Positions 14,823-25,128 of a stretch of 64,000 nt of DNA are shown here, one piece after another. Position numbers and translations under genes: made by a program. The notes under the pieces are model-generated. The model searched no databases and was not told the DNA's origin. It saw only the letters and a list, made by a program, of their open reading frames with translations. The DNA is from an uncultured Armatimonadota bacterium (GTDB taxonomy: Bacteria; Armatimonadota; Fimbriimonadia; Fimbriimonadales; Fimbriimonadaceae): the NCBI GenBank assembly GCA_903833215.1, contig CAILEM010000077.1, positions 1-64,000 on the forward strand. The letters run 5' to 3'. How positions within the stretch are numbered: the first letter of the stretch is position 1; each line of letters opens with the position of its first letter.

Positions 14823-15698
14823 CTAAGCCGCGTTGATTTTACTTTTCGGGTGGGCAGTGTCGACGGTCTGCTTGAGTCGCTCCATGCTCACGTGGGTGTA
14901 GATCTCGGTTGTCGCGAGATTTTCGTGACCGAGGAGTTGTTGGACGGATTTCAGGTCGGCTCCGCCGTCGAGAAGGTGCGTCGCGAACGAGTGGCGCAGG
15001 GTGTGCGGCGACGTTTCCGGCGGGAGACCCACCCGGAGTGCCCAGCGCTTCACCACGTTTTGCACAGTTCGGGTTGTGATGCGCCCACCTTTCTTGTTTG
15101 TAAAGAGGGCGATGCCTTCACCGCCCTTAGTCCGTTCTTCCGCCATGTAGTCGAGAATGGCAGCGGTGGCGGTTTTGCCGAAGAGGGTGATGCGCTCCTT
15201 ATTTCCCTTGCCAAGAACTCGGACGGACTGTGATTTGAAGTCGATGTCAGCGATATTCACGCCAACCAATTCCGACACGCGCAAACCGGCGGCATACATT
15301 AGTTCCAGCAACGCACGATCCCTCAATGGAGTCCTGCCCGCGTCTTCCTGGTCCAGCATCTCTGAAGTCTGTTTGCGGCTCAGTGCCTTGGGTAGTTTTT
15401 TACGCCTGAACGGAGCTTCAAGAATCTCAGTAGGATCGAGAGCCAGATTTCCAGAGATCCGAAGGTACTTCACAAAGCTTCGCAACGTGGACAGCTTTCG
15501 AGCGCGCGTAATCGGTGTTGGCGCGTACTTTCGCAGATATCCGCGAAGTCGCTCAGGGGTCATCTCGAACCGGCCGCCCAAGTAGGAAGAAAGCTGAGCG
15601 AGATCGGAGCCGTAGGAACGCACCGTATTCGCCGATCGACGCGTGGCCAAGTGATCGAGGAACTGCTGAATCAGCGGATCTAGAGACATTTCAGGCAA
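14823..15698 (-). CDS. Tyrosine recombinase of the XerC/XerD family
   Basis: Xer recombinases resolve chromosome dimers at dif with FtsK. The 291-residue product has the N-terminal SAM-like core-binding domain (residues 1-90) and a complete catalytic domain: R140 (AAGLRVSEL), K164, H232 and R235 (HTLRHSFATHLL), H258 (LLGHENL) and nucleophile Y267 (IYTHV). Length and lack of extra domains suit XerC/D, not a phage integrase, and no att site or phage genes are nearby. It may be the last gene of the fab cluster, 93 bp after fabF. Start is TTG (15698) with GAGGG 8 nt before it, or ATG three codons later. XerC and XerD cannot be told apart here. Confidence 0.92.
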   Translation of the reverse strand: MPEMSLDPLIQQFLDHLATRRSANTVRSYGSDLAQLSSYLGGRFEMTPERLRGYLRKYAPTPITRARKLSTLRSFVKYLRISGNLALDPTEILEAPFRRKKLPKALSRKQTSEMLDQEDAGRTPLRDRALLELMYAAGLRVSELVGVNIADIDFKSQSVRVLGKGNKERITLFGKTATAAILDYMAEERTKGGEGIALFTNKKGGRITTRTVQNVVKRWALRVGLPPETSPHTLRHSFATHLLDGGADLKSVQQLLGHENLATTEIYTHVSMERLKQTVDTAHPKSKINAA

Positions 15699-15777
15699 GT
15701 GACTGCCCTCGCTTAGAATCCATTCTGAGTTGAAAGACGACCCAGCACGGCGTAACGTGTCGGCGAACCCAAATGGA

Positions 15778-15809
15778 CGAACTACGGACGCCTAAGCGTC
15801 CGCAGTTCG
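15778..15809 (-). terminator. Hairpin spanning the fabF stop codon
   Basis: CGAACTACGGACGC (15778-15791) and GCGTCCGCAGTTCG (15796-15809) pair with one mismatch around a 4-nt loop that contains part of the fabF TAG stop. No U-run follows, so it may dampen read-through into the xer gene or stabilise the fab mRNA. Confidence 0.5.
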
Positions 15810-17054
15810 TTTGAGAATGAGGGTCACGTTATGCCCCCCAAAACCGAACGAGTTCAGCATTGAGTATTCAGCTTGAGCCTCGCGGTAAACGTTTGGGATG
15901 TAATCTAGATCGCATTCTGGATCGGGATTACCGAGGTTGATTGTAGGTGGCAGCTTTCCATCTCGCATTGCGAGCAGGCAAACCAGCGCAGCAATCGCAC
16001 CGCTTGCACCTAAGGTGTGACCGATCATCGACTTGATCGAGCTGATCGGAACCTTGTAGGCGTAATCCCCAAAGACGTGCTTGATCGCCATGGTTTCGAG
16101 CTTGTCGTTGTAATACGTCGATGTCCCGTGGGCATTGATGTATCCAATTTGCTCGGGCTTGATGCCAGCACGGTCGAAGGCCATTTGCATGGCGCGAATC
16201 GCACCACCTGCATCGGGTCTTGGCTGAGTGATGTGATAAGCATCTCCACTCATTCCATAGCCAACCACCTCGCCATAGATCTTCGCACCGCGAGCAATCG
16301 CGTGAGCGTAGTCCTCCATGACCAAGACAGCAGAACCTTCCGCGATCACGAAGCCATCTCGATCCAAGTCGAAAGGACGTGATGCAAGGTGAGGCTCGTG
16401 GTTTCGAGTGCTCATGGCACGGGCAGCACTAAAGGCGGCAAGTCCGATTTCGTTGATCGGGGCTTCGGTTCCACCCGCCAACATCGCCACCGCGTCTCCA
16501 CGCTTGATGATGTGATAGGCGTCTCCGATAGCATTTGCTCCGGTTGAACAAGCCGTAACCGTACAAGTGTTGGGACCCCGGAGGTCGTGAACGATCGACG
16601 TGAAGCCGCTCGCCATGTCGGGAATCATGTACGGAACAAGGAACGGCGTGACTTTGCCGGGGCCATGTTCGACCTGGCGACGGTGTTGCTCACCCATGAG
16701 GGTAAGTCCACCGATGCCTGACCCAATACAAACTCCGAAATGGTCTCTGAGTTCGTCGGTCAGCTCAATGCCAGAATCTTTGAGCGCCATCGTCGCACTT
16801 GCGACGGCGAACGCGATAAATCTATCGACGCGTCGTGCTTCCTTCTTGTCGAGCCAGTCTTCAGCATTGAAGTCTTTGACTTCGGCAGCAATCTGGGTAG
16901 AAAACTCAGAAGGGTCGAGCAGGGTAACGCGAGCTACGCCGTTTTCACCGGCGAGCAATTTTGGCCAAAAGTTATCCACACCGGTAGCCAGGGGCGTTAC
17001 CGCCCCCATACCAGTGATAACAACCCGGCCGCTGGGCACGGGCCTTTCGCTCAT
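15792..17054 (-). CDS. fabF: 3-oxoacyl-[acyl-carrier-protein] synthase II
   Basis: FabF condenses malonyl-ACP with acyl-ACP during fatty acid elongation (type II FAS, cytoplasm). The 420-residue product has the thiolase-fold active site C169 (TACSTGANA), H309 (NAHGTST), K341 and H346 ([13 protein letters not shown]), the Cys-His-His set of the FabB/FabF group. Length and motifs suit FabF. Its ATG overlaps the acpP stop (ATGA), so the carrier and the synthase are coupled. The order fabD-fabG-acpP-fabF is the classical cluster. Confidence 0.97.
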   Translation of the reverse strand: MSERPVPSGRVVITGMGAVTPLATGVDNFWPKLLAGENGVARVTLLDPSEFSTQIAAEVKDFNAEDWLDKKEARRVDRFIAFAVASATMALKDSGIELTDELRDHFGVCIGSGIGGLTLMGEQHRRQVEHGPGKVTPFLVPYMIPDMASGFTSIVHDLRGPNTCTVTACSTGANAIGDAYHIIKRGDAVAMLAGGTEAPINEIGLAAFSAARAMSTRNHEPHLASRPFDLDRDGFVIAEGSAVLVMEDYAHAIARGAKIYGEVVGYGMSGDAYHITQPRPDAGGAIRAMQMAFDRAGIKPEQIGYINAHGTSTYYNDKLETMAIKHVFGDYAYKVPISSIKSMIGHTLGASGAIAALVCLLAMRDGKLPPTINLGNPDPECDLDYIPNVYREAQAEYSMLNSFGFGGHNVTLILKRTADA

Positions 17055-17290
17055 CCGAGCTTCTTGCTTATGTAGTTGACGGCGTCGCCGACGGTCTTGA
17101 TCTCTCCGACTTCTTCATCGGGGATATCGATGCCAAATTCGTCCTCAAAAGCCATTACTAGCTCGACGACGTCAAGCGAATCCGCACCTAGATCCTCAGT
17201 GAAAGAAGCGGCCTCTACGACCTCCTCCTCCTTCACACCCAGTTCCTCAACGGTCACTTTCTTTACGCGGTTCAAGATGTCCTGAGACAT
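17051..17290 (-). CDS. acpP: Acyl carrier protein
   Basis: ACP carries growing acyl chains on 4'-phosphopantetheine. The 79-residue acidic protein has the attachment serine S38 in [17 protein letters not shown] and the four-helix pattern of bacterial AcpP. It starts at ATG and overlaps fabF by 4 nt. The 82-bp gap to fabG may hold an additional promoter, since ACP is usually needed in excess; no clear box can be assigned. Confidence 0.97.
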   Translation of the reverse strand: MSQDILNRVKKVTVEELGVKEEEVVEAASFTEDLGADSLDVVELVMAFEDEFGIDIPDEEVGEIKTVGDAVNYISKKLG

Positions 17291-17372
17291 GACAGGGAAG
17301 ATACCTCTATTCCAATTTCATATGGGGCCGCATGCGCGACAATCGACAAAGAATTCAATATTCCGTACGGAC

Positions 17373-18113
17373 CTACAGAGTCAAACCACCGTCAACAGTG
17401 AGCGTTTGGCCAGTAATATAACCAGCTTCTTCGCTCGCGAGAAATAAAACGGCGGGCGCGATATCCGCCGGAAGTCCTAGTCGGCCTGCAGGGGCGGTCT
17501 TCACCACCATGTCTCGCATCTCGGCGGGAAGCGACTCCGTCATGTCGGTTTCGATAAAACCTGGTGCGATCGCGTTGCAGGTGATGCCCCGCGCGCCAAG
17601 CTCTTTTGCTACCGACATCGTCAGCCCAAACAGACCTGCTTTTGAAGCGGCGTAGTTCGCTTGGCCAGCGGCACCGGTGAGACCAATCACGCTGCTGACA
17701 TTCACGATACGACCATATCTGGCCTTCATCATGGTTCTCGTCACGGCTCGAATGCAGAGAAATGCGCCTTTGAGATTCACGTCGAGGACGCGGTCCCAGT
17801 CCTCGTCTTTCATGCGCATGATGAGAGTGTCGCGGTTGATCCCAGCGTTGTTGACGAGTACAGCTGGCGTACCAAGCTCGGCGACGATGCTGGCAAACAG
17901 CGCATCGACCGCCGCAGAGTCGCTCACATCGCAGGCGTAAGCCTTCGCTTTGCCATTTTCAGCCTCAATCGCGGCAACCGACCCGGAGGCCCCGGCCTCT
18001 GTCGTGGCAACGCAAGCTACCGTCGCTCCTTGACGAGCGAACGAAAGCGCTATCTCCCGACCAATTCCACGGCTTGCACCCGTGACAACCACAACTTTGC
18101 CATCAAAACTCAT
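17373..18113 (-). CDS. fabG: 3-oxoacyl-[acyl-carrier-protein] reductase
   Basis: FabG reduces 3-oxoacyl-ACP with NADPH. The 246-residue SDR has the cofactor motif TGASRGIG (11-18), NNAG (88-91) and the catalytic S141, Y154, K158 (QANYAASKAG), with the C-terminal GGLTL end typical of FabG. It lies 30 bp downstream of fabD, and its place in the fab cluster separates it from the many other SDRs. Confidence 0.96.
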   Translation of the reverse strand: MSFDGKVVVVTGASRGIGREIALSFARQGATVACVATTEAGASGSVAAIEAENGKAKAYACDVSDSAAVDALFASIVAELGTPAVLVNNAGINRDTLIMRMKDEDWDRVLDVNLKGAFLCIRAVTRTMMKARYGRIVNVSSVIGLTGAAGQANYAASKAGLFGLTMSVAKELGARGITCNAIAPGFIETDMTESLPAEMRDMVVKTAPAGRLGLPADIAPAVLFLASEEAGYITGQTLTVDGGLTL

Positions 18114-18143
18114 TCCGGGGTTTTACCATTCCCAGGATGAATT

Positions 18144-19073
18144 CTAGGCTGAAAGTGCAGCTAAGGTTGCCTGAAGAGAGGCTTGATCATAAACTTTGAG
18201 AGCCGTCAGCTCTTTGTCGATGCGTCGAATCAAGCCTGAAAGCACTTCTCCAACCCCGCACTCCACAAAGGTCGTAATGCCATCTGCCTTGAGATGTTCG
18301 ATGCTTTCCGTCCATCGAACTGGGCTACGAAGTTGTCGCTCAAGAAGGTCTGGCCAGTCGCTCGCCTCGGTAACTTTGTCCGAAGTCACATTGCAGTAAA
18401 CCAACCGATCCCCTGGCTCGAAGCTGACGGCCTGGAGGGCGAGACCCATCTCTCTGGCGGGCTCTTCCATGAGCGGGCTGTGAAAAGCGCCACTTACGTT
18501 GAGGGGCAAGACTCTTTTGGCGCCGCGTTCGCTCGCGAGCTTGCCGGCGAGCCCAACTGCTTCCACGTCACCACTGATCACGAGTTGCCCAGGACAGTTG
18601 TCGTTGGCAACGACGACAACGCCTTCAGTCTCCTCACACACTGCCTCCAGGGCACCGCGATCTAGACCTAAAACAGCTGCCATTGTGCCGGGATGCTTCT
18701 GCCCACTTTCGTGCATCACGTTGCCTCGGATCTGCACAAGCTTGGCCCCATCTTCAACTGAAATCACGCCTGCCGCGGCCAGGGCGGCATATTCGCCGAC
18801 ACTATGTCCCGCTACCGCACCAAATTGACGAACATCGCAATGAGCTGCCAGTACAGCCCATGCGGCGACGCCGCACGTGTAAAGCGCGAGTTGGGCATTT
18901 TGGGTGCGTCGCAGGGTTTCTTCATCAAGTTCGAAACAAAGCTTTGCGGTATCGACGGACGTCGCGTGAGCAACTTTCTCAAATACGCCTTTCGCAATCG
19001 GAAATGTGTCGAAGAGGTCCTGACCCATGCCAGGCTTCTGGCTTCCTTGTCCAGGAAAAACGGCGGCTAACAT
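18144..19073 (-). CDS. fabD: Malonyl-CoA:ACP transacylase
   Basis: FabD loads malonyl groups onto ACP. The 309-residue product starts with the oxyanion-loop FPGQGSQKPGMG (6-17), has the nucleophile S91 in GHSVGEYAALAAAG and the catalytic His in GAFHSPLM (about 198). It is the first gene of the fab cluster; AAGGT 10 nt before the ATG is a modest ribosome-binding site. fabH and plsX, which often precede it, are not present. Confidence 0.96.
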   Translation of the reverse strand: MLAAVFPGQGSQKPGMGQDLFDTFPIAKGVFEKVAHATSVDTAKLCFELDEETLRRTQNAQLALYTCGVAAWAVLAAHCDVRQFGAVAGHSVGEYAALAAAGVISVEDGAKLVQIRGNVMHESGQKHPGTMAAVLGLDRGALEAVCEETEGVVVVANDNCPGQLVISGDVEAVGLAGKLASERGAKRVLPLNVSGAFHSPLMEEPAREMGLALQAVSFEPGDRLVYCNVTSDKVTEASDWPDLLERQLRSPVRWTESIEHLKADGITTFVECGVGEVLSGLIRRIDKELTALKVYDQASLQATLAALSA

Positions 19074-19203
19074 GACCTGAATTTACCTTGTGTCATAATC
19101 TCACCCAATGCGAATCCAGAAGCTTCTTTAGCAGCCGCCACCGCTGCGCCGTCGTTGACAAGGGTGGCCAAGTCCATTCCCTTCAACCGTTTAGAGAAGT
19201 TTC

Positions 19204-20460
19204 ATGTCGTATTCCCAGATCCTCCGCAATCGTGCGTTCCGTAACCTTTGGCTAGGCCAGACCATTTCGCAGCTTGGCGATTCGTTTTTTTACGTCGCCT
19301 TCATGTTCATGGTCCAGAAGGTCACGGGCTCATACACCATGGTTGGGTTTGTCGGGGTTTGCGAAACGGCTCCGTACCTCCTCTTCAGTTTGTATGGCGG
19401 AGTCGTTGCCGATCGCCTCAATCGAAGGGCGATTATGCTTTGGTCCGACATGCTCAGCGGCATTATTCTTTGCCTGCTCGCCGCCCTGGTGTACGGACTC
19501 GGCAAGCCCCCGGTTTGGGCACTTCTTGTCACGCCGTTCTTACTCTCGTCGGTTCGATCCTTCTTCATGCCAGCGAAAAGCGCGGCGATTCCCGCCTTGG
19601 TCAGCTCCGAAGAATTGATGAATGCGAATGCGCTGAGTTCAATGGCTCAGAACATCGTGCCGATTCTGTCACTCAGTCTGTCGGCTGCTGTGCTCTCCCA
19701 GATCTACGACAAATCTCCGGCGCTATTTCTCATTTACGCGGTGTTAATGAACTCGCTTTCCTTCTTTGGGTCGGCATTGTTCGTTTACAAATTGCCGCCG
19801 ATCCTGCCTGATCGAAATCCCGACGTTCAACCCCATCCTTGGATTGACCTGAAAGACGGCCTTCGATACATCCGCAACCGTCGCGTCCTCGTGGTTCTGT
19901 TGAGTGTCCAAACCGGCCTCAGCCTCGCGATTTCGCCCTTTTTCGTCGTTTACGTTGCGGCAAATACGGAATGGCTTGGCGGAAAGCCTCAGACCCTAGC
20001 ATGGTGTGAGCTGGTGTTCTTTGTCGGGATGGTTGTCTCAAGCTTCTACGTAGGCACATTGAATCTCAATAAGCCAGGGAAAGGCTTCATCTACGGGTGT
20101 GCTGCAGTTGGTCTGGCCGTGCTTGCGATGGCATTCAGCCCATACTTTGCGTTGTTCCTGCTGTGGAACCTTGTGGCCGGGCTTGCAGTGCCGTTCGCGA
20201 ATATCCCTGTAGCGGCCTGGATGCAGTCCACAGTTCCTGATGCTTTCCGAGGCAGGGTGAACTCGCTGTACCAAATGCTTCAAGCTGGAGTGCAGCCCAT
20301 TGGGCTCGGTTTTGGTGGATTCTTGGTAGCCCATGCTGGCATTTCGATGGCATTCATCGTGATGGGTGGAGGGATGGCATTTGCCGCTTTAACTGGGTTA
20401 CTCGATCGGGAATTTCGTTCCCTCGAAATGCCGACTCACCCGTCGAAATCCGAAGTATAA
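19204..20460 (+). CDS. Major facilitator superfamily transporter
   Basis: The 418-residue product has about twelve hydrophobic segments and the MFS loop 2-3 motif (GVVADRLNRRAIML, about 66-79). It starts FRNLWLGQTISQLGD, the signature of the DHA/enterobactin-exporter-like MFS group (EntS-like). Substrate cannot be predicted; drug or metabolite export is the usual role of relatives. The gene is divergent from fabD, and a -10-like TTTAGA lies 8 nt before the ATG. It ends where a candidate structured RNA begins; the stop TAA is part of that RNA's TATAAT. Confidence 0.88.
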   Translation: MSYSQILRNRAFRNLWLGQTISQLGDSFFYVAFMFMVQKVTGSYTMVGFVGVCETAPYLLFSLYGGVVADRLNRRAIMLWSDMLSGIILCLLAALVYGLGKPPVWALLVTPFLLSSVRSFFMPAKSAAIPALVSSEELMNANALSSMAQNIVPILSLSLSAAVLSQIYDKSPALFLIYAVLMNSLSFFGSALFVYKLPPILPDRNPDVQPHPWIDLKDGLRYIRNRRVLVVLLSVQTGLSLAISPFFVVYVAANTEWLGGKPQTLAWCELVFFVGMVVSSFYVGTLNLNKPGKGFIYGCAAVGLAVLAMAFSPYFALFLLWNLVAGLAVPFANIPVAAWMQSTVPDAFRGRVNSLYQMLQAGVQPIGLGFGGFLVAHAGISMAFIVMGGGMAFAALTGLLDREFRSLEMPTHPSKSEV

Positions 20461-20461
20461 T
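20456..20461 (+). promoter_or_regulatory. Candidate -10 (TATAAT) overlapping the MFS stop codon
   Basis: A consensus TATAAT spans the last codons and stop of the MFS gene. A start about 7 nt downstream would place the first hairpin (from 20470) at the 5' end of an RNA leading to purA. No good -35 is seen. Confidence 0.45.
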
Positions 20462-20467
20462 GGCAGG

Positions 20468-21886
<1,419 letters not shown>

Positions 21887-21894
21887 AAACCTTG

Positions 21895-21949
21895 ACCTGC
21901 CACTGCGATCTTCATGGGGTTGCCCCTGAATCGCAGTGGCACGAACAGG
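21895..21949. terminator. Large hairpin downstream of purA
   Basis: Perfect 12-nt arms (TGCCACTGCGAT, 21898-21909; ATCGCAGTGGCA, 21930-21941) enclose a nested GGGG/CCCC stem, and an outer ACCTG/CAGGT extends it. It separates purA from the efflux operon and could end transcripts from either side, though no U-run is present. Confidence 0.6.
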
Positions 21950-22061
21950 TTGCATCCTGATGGGAACTTGCTAAAAAGACGGTGCGGTACATCAGAGGAT
22001 GGATTCCATTGTTCGGAATAGGCCCTTTTGCCGTGCCGTTGGCGGTAAGGTCATAGGCGCG

Positions 22062-23378
22062 ATGCCAAACCGATTCCGCCGCCTTTTCAGCATGACTTCC
22101 CTCGCGATTGTTTTCGCCATCGGAATTCCAAGTGTTCATGCCCAGGACAAGAGCCAAGATGTGCTCAGCCTTGCTGCTGCCCTACAGCTTGCAAAGGACC
22201 ATAACGGAACTGTCAAATCGGCATATATGCAGGTGAAGGCAGGCGACACGGTGATCGTACAGGCGATGTCCGCCTTCTACCCGACGATCAACGCTCAGTA
22301 TCAATACAACAGCGACCGTCAGCAATTCGTCACGTCTGGCTCGAACACCGCATTTCTCCAAACTGAAGGTGGCCAAACGACATTCAGCTCAAGTTGGACC
22401 CTGCTCGACTCGGGCGAGCGAAGCTTTGCTCTGGGAACGGCGAGGAAAAATCGCGACGCACGTAAGTACAACGCTCGACAGGTTTTGCGCTCCACGCTTT
22501 TCAGTGTGGTTCAGCAGTACTACAATGCTCTGCGAGCACAAGAACTAGAGAAGGTCGCTCAAACCGAAGTCAACCGCGCCCAAACGATCCTCGACCAGAC
22601 TCAGACCCGGATCAAAGCGCGTGACGCGGCCCAGATTGAAGAACTCCAAGCCAACGCGGATTACCAAAACGCCAAAGTCACCGCATTGACAGCAAGGAAC
22701 ACCTCTACCAATGCATCCGCAACTCTGAAAGCAACGATCGGACTCAATTCAGGCGCTCCATTGCCGACGCTGCAAAAGGGTGAAACGACGGGCCACCCAG
22801 TACCACCGGAGACGCTAGAAACGCTCATCGTCGAAGGCCTGGGTAAGCGACCTGACCTTATCGCTCAGCGCAACAATATCCAAGCCGAACAGTTCTCCAA
22901 GCAGCTTGCGGATCGCCAAGCTGGCTTTGCCATGAGCCTAAGTGCCAACTACAATCAGCAAGTTGAGCCTATCAACCTGTCGAATCGCACTTTGACTTTC
23001 ATGGTTAGTGTGCCCCTTTTTGATGCGGGTAGCCGACGAGCGCAAGCTCGCCAGATCGATTACAACATCCGCGCCGATGAAGCGACTCTCGAACAGGCTG
23101 AGCGCGTGGTTCGTTCCGACATCGAAGCCGCCTATAAGGATGTTCTAACCAATGGCGAACGCCTTGAAGCAGCTCAAACGGCACTTGAAGCGGCTCAGAA
23201 GAATTACAGTGCGGCGGTAGACTCTCAGAAGGCAGGCGCCTACGACCTGCTTCAGGTGATCACGGCACAGCTGAGCCTTGTGACGGCGGAATCGAATCAA
23301 ATTCAAGCCCTGTACGACTATCGGATCTCGGAAATCAATCTCAAGTTGGTAACGGGCAGACCGATCCCAGGTGAGTAA
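22062..23378 (+). CDS. TolC-family outer membrane efflux protein
   Basis: TolC-type proteins form the outer-membrane and periplasmic channel of tripartite efflux systems. The product (about 438 residues) has a signal peptide (MPNRFRRLFSM..., cleavage after VHA), then two repeats of long helices with alternating Ala/Gln/Glu-rich coiled coil (about 40-260 and 260-430), the OEP pattern. The frame is open from an ATG at 21999, but the start at 22062 gives a standard signal peptide. It is followed by adaptor, permease and ATPase genes, so this is a complete MacAB-TolC-type set. Confidence 0.9.
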   Translation: MPNRFRRLFSMTSLAIVFAIGIPSVHAQDKSQDVLSLAAALQLAKDHNGTVKSAYMQVKAGDTVIVQAMSAFYPTINAQYQYNSDRQQFVTSGSNTAFLQTEGGQTTFSSSWTLLDSGERSFALGTARKNRDARKYNARQVLRSTLFSVVQQYYNALRAQELEKVAQTEVNRAQTILDQTQTRIKARDAAQIEELQANADYQNAKVTALTARNTSTNASATLKATIGLNSGAPLPTLQKGETTGHPVPPETLETLIVEGLGKRPDLIAQRNNIQAEQFSKQLADRQAGFAMSLSANYNQQVEPINLSNRTLTFMVSVPLFDAGSRRAQARQIDYNIRADEATLEQAERVVRSDIEAAYKDVLTNGERLEAAQTALEAAQKNYSAAVDSQKAGAYDLLQVITAQLSLVTAESNQIQALYDYRISEINLKLVTGRPIPGE

Positions 23379-23420
23379 ATCACTTGACGCTCAGGCATCG
23401 TAGACAAAGCAAATCCAAAT

Positions 23421-25121
23421 ATGAAGTTAAAGATAGCGCTCATCATCGGAATCCTAATCCTTATCCTTGGTGGATGGGCATACGAATCGCGAGGCACGGA
23501 TAAGACCACCGAAATTGAGTACAGATACGCTACGGTCGCCAAGGGCGAGATCGTCCGATCCATTTCCGCCACTGGACAGGTCGTCGCACTAACCGCCGTT
23601 GACGTTAAGTCGAAAGCAGGCGGCAATGTCGTCAAGCTTGCGGTCGAAGAGGGATCGATCGTCAAGAAAGGCGACCTTATTGCCGTTATCGATCCGTCGG
23701 ACACGAAGGCGGTTTACGATCAAGCAAATGCCGATTTGACCGGTGCCAACGCCCGAACCTCACAAGCCGAAGAGAATTTCAAACTCCAAGAAGCTCAAAG
23801 CCTAACAGAAGTCGCCGACGCTCGCGCAACACTCGAAACCATGAAGGTCCGCCTTGAGCGAGCGGGGATCCAGTTCAAGCGACAGCCAACTCTGAGCCAA
23901 GCGGCAGTAGAAACGGCCCAGGCAAACTACAACGCGGAGTTGGCTGCACTTAATCGACTTCAGACCGTGACGGTGCCGCAGATGCGACGTGATGCGCAAG
24001 GTGCAGAAAGTCAAGCAAAAGCCCAGAGATCCGAAGCCATTGCGGACTTGGCCCGACAAAAGAGTCTTTTCGCAAAAGGGTATGTGCCTGGTTCCGCAGT
24101 AGAGAAGGCAGAAGCGGCTACCGAAGCTGCCAAATCGGCTTACAACACCGCCCAACAGCGCCTCAGCACCATCGAAGCCGACATCGCAAGCCAGATTCAA
24201 ACCGAGAAACTCAATGTCAGCCGACTCCAGGCTTCATTGAACCAAGCCAAGGCCAATCAGTCTGAGAACGAAGTCAGCCGTACTAGCTACCAAGAAGCTC
24301 AAAAGAGCGTTCGTTCGGCAGAGATTGCACTGCGTAAAGCGCTTGATAACCAGATGCAGATCCAGGTTAAGAAGAGCGATATTCTCCAAGCTAAGGCAGC
24401 GACGGTGCGAAACCGGGTCTCTCTGGCAAACGCGAAAGTGCAGCTCGACAGTACGACTGTCGTCGCGCCGAGAGATGGCGTCGTGACCATGAAGTACCTC
24501 GAAGAGGGCACGATTATTCCACCGGGAACGAGCACGTTCGCCCAAGGCACCAGTCTCGTTCAGCTCAGTGATGTCACCAGACTTTTTGTGGATTGCGCGG
24601 TCGACGAGGCAGATGTTTCAAACGTCAAAATTGGTCAGCCGGTGAGAATCGTTGCTGATTCGTATCGCGGAACCACCGTTCAAGGTGTCGTCACAAGGGT
24701 CAGCCCGGCCGCGATCACCGCGAACAACGTCACCACCGTTAAGGTGAGAGTTAAAGTCCTTCCTGGCGCCAAGATCCAGCTTGTACCGGGCATGAACGCC
24801 ACTTGTGAATTCATCACGCTGCAACAGAAGGACGTGATTGCCATTCCAAACCAGGCACTCCAGGACGATGGAACGGTTCGTGTAAAGACAGCCAACCCCC
24901 TCAAGCCTGAGACCCGCAAAGTCGTCGCCGGTGAAGTCGGCAACGACTCCGTGGAAATCAAGTCTGGCCTTAAGGTTGGGGAAGAAGTCGTGACAGCTGA
25001 AATCGACATGGTTGAGCTCAAGGCAGCCCAAAAGAAGATGGTCGAAGCGGAACAAGGCGGTGGCCTTGTCGGTGGTGGACCGCAACGAACCAAGAAGCAG
25101 CACGCAACCACTTCGAAATAA
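23421..25121 (+). CDS. Periplasmic adaptor protein, MacA/HlyD-like
   Basis: Membrane-fusion adaptors link the inner-membrane ABC transporter to TolC. The 566-residue product has one N-terminal membrane anchor (residues 4-22), a split lipoyl domain (VDVKSKAGGNVVKLAVEEGSIVKKGDLIAVIDPSD), a long alpha-helical coiled-coil hairpin of about 250 residues, longer than MacA's, then beta-barrel and membrane-proximal domains. It ends with a Gly-rich basic tail (GGGLVGGGPQ...). The extra-long hairpin suggests a wider periplasmic span. It starts at ATG 23421, 42 bp after the tolC-like gene. Confidence 0.9.
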   Translation: MKLKIALIIGILILILGGWAYESRGTDKTTEIEYRYATVAKGEIVRSISATGQVVALTAVDVKSKAGGNVVKLAVEEGSIVKKGDLIAVIDPSDTKAVYDQANADLTGANARTSQAEENFKLQEAQSLTEVADARATLETMKVRLERAGIQFKRQPTLSQAAVETAQANYNAELAALNRLQTVTVPQMRRDAQGAESQAKAQRSEAIADLARQKSLFAKGYVPGSAVEKAEAATEAAKSAYNTAQQRLSTIEADIASQIQTEKLNVSRLQASLNQAKANQSENEVSRTSYQEAQKSVRSAEIALRKALDNQMQIQVKKSDILQAKAATVRNRVSLANAKVQLDSTTVVAPRDGVVTMKYLEEGTIIPPGTSTFAQGTSLVQLSDVTRLFVDCAVDEADVSNVKIGQPVRIVADSYRGTTVQGVVTRVSPAAITANNVTTVKVRVKVLPGAKIQLVPGMNATCEFITLQQKDVIAIPNQALQDDGTVRVKTANPLKPETRKVVAGEVGNDSVEIKSGLKVGEEVVTAEIDMVELKAAQKKMVEAEQGGGLVGGGPQRTKKQHATTSK

Positions 25122-25128
25122 GGCTCCT

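Noticed and set aside
14823-15698. Tyrosine recombinase taken as a sign of an integrated element.
   Set aside because: Length and domain plan match Xer, with no att repeats, tRNA, or phage genes nearby.
19155-19204. TTGACA at 19155 as a -35 box for the MFS gene.
   Set aside because: No -10-like hexamer lies 16-18 bp downstream.
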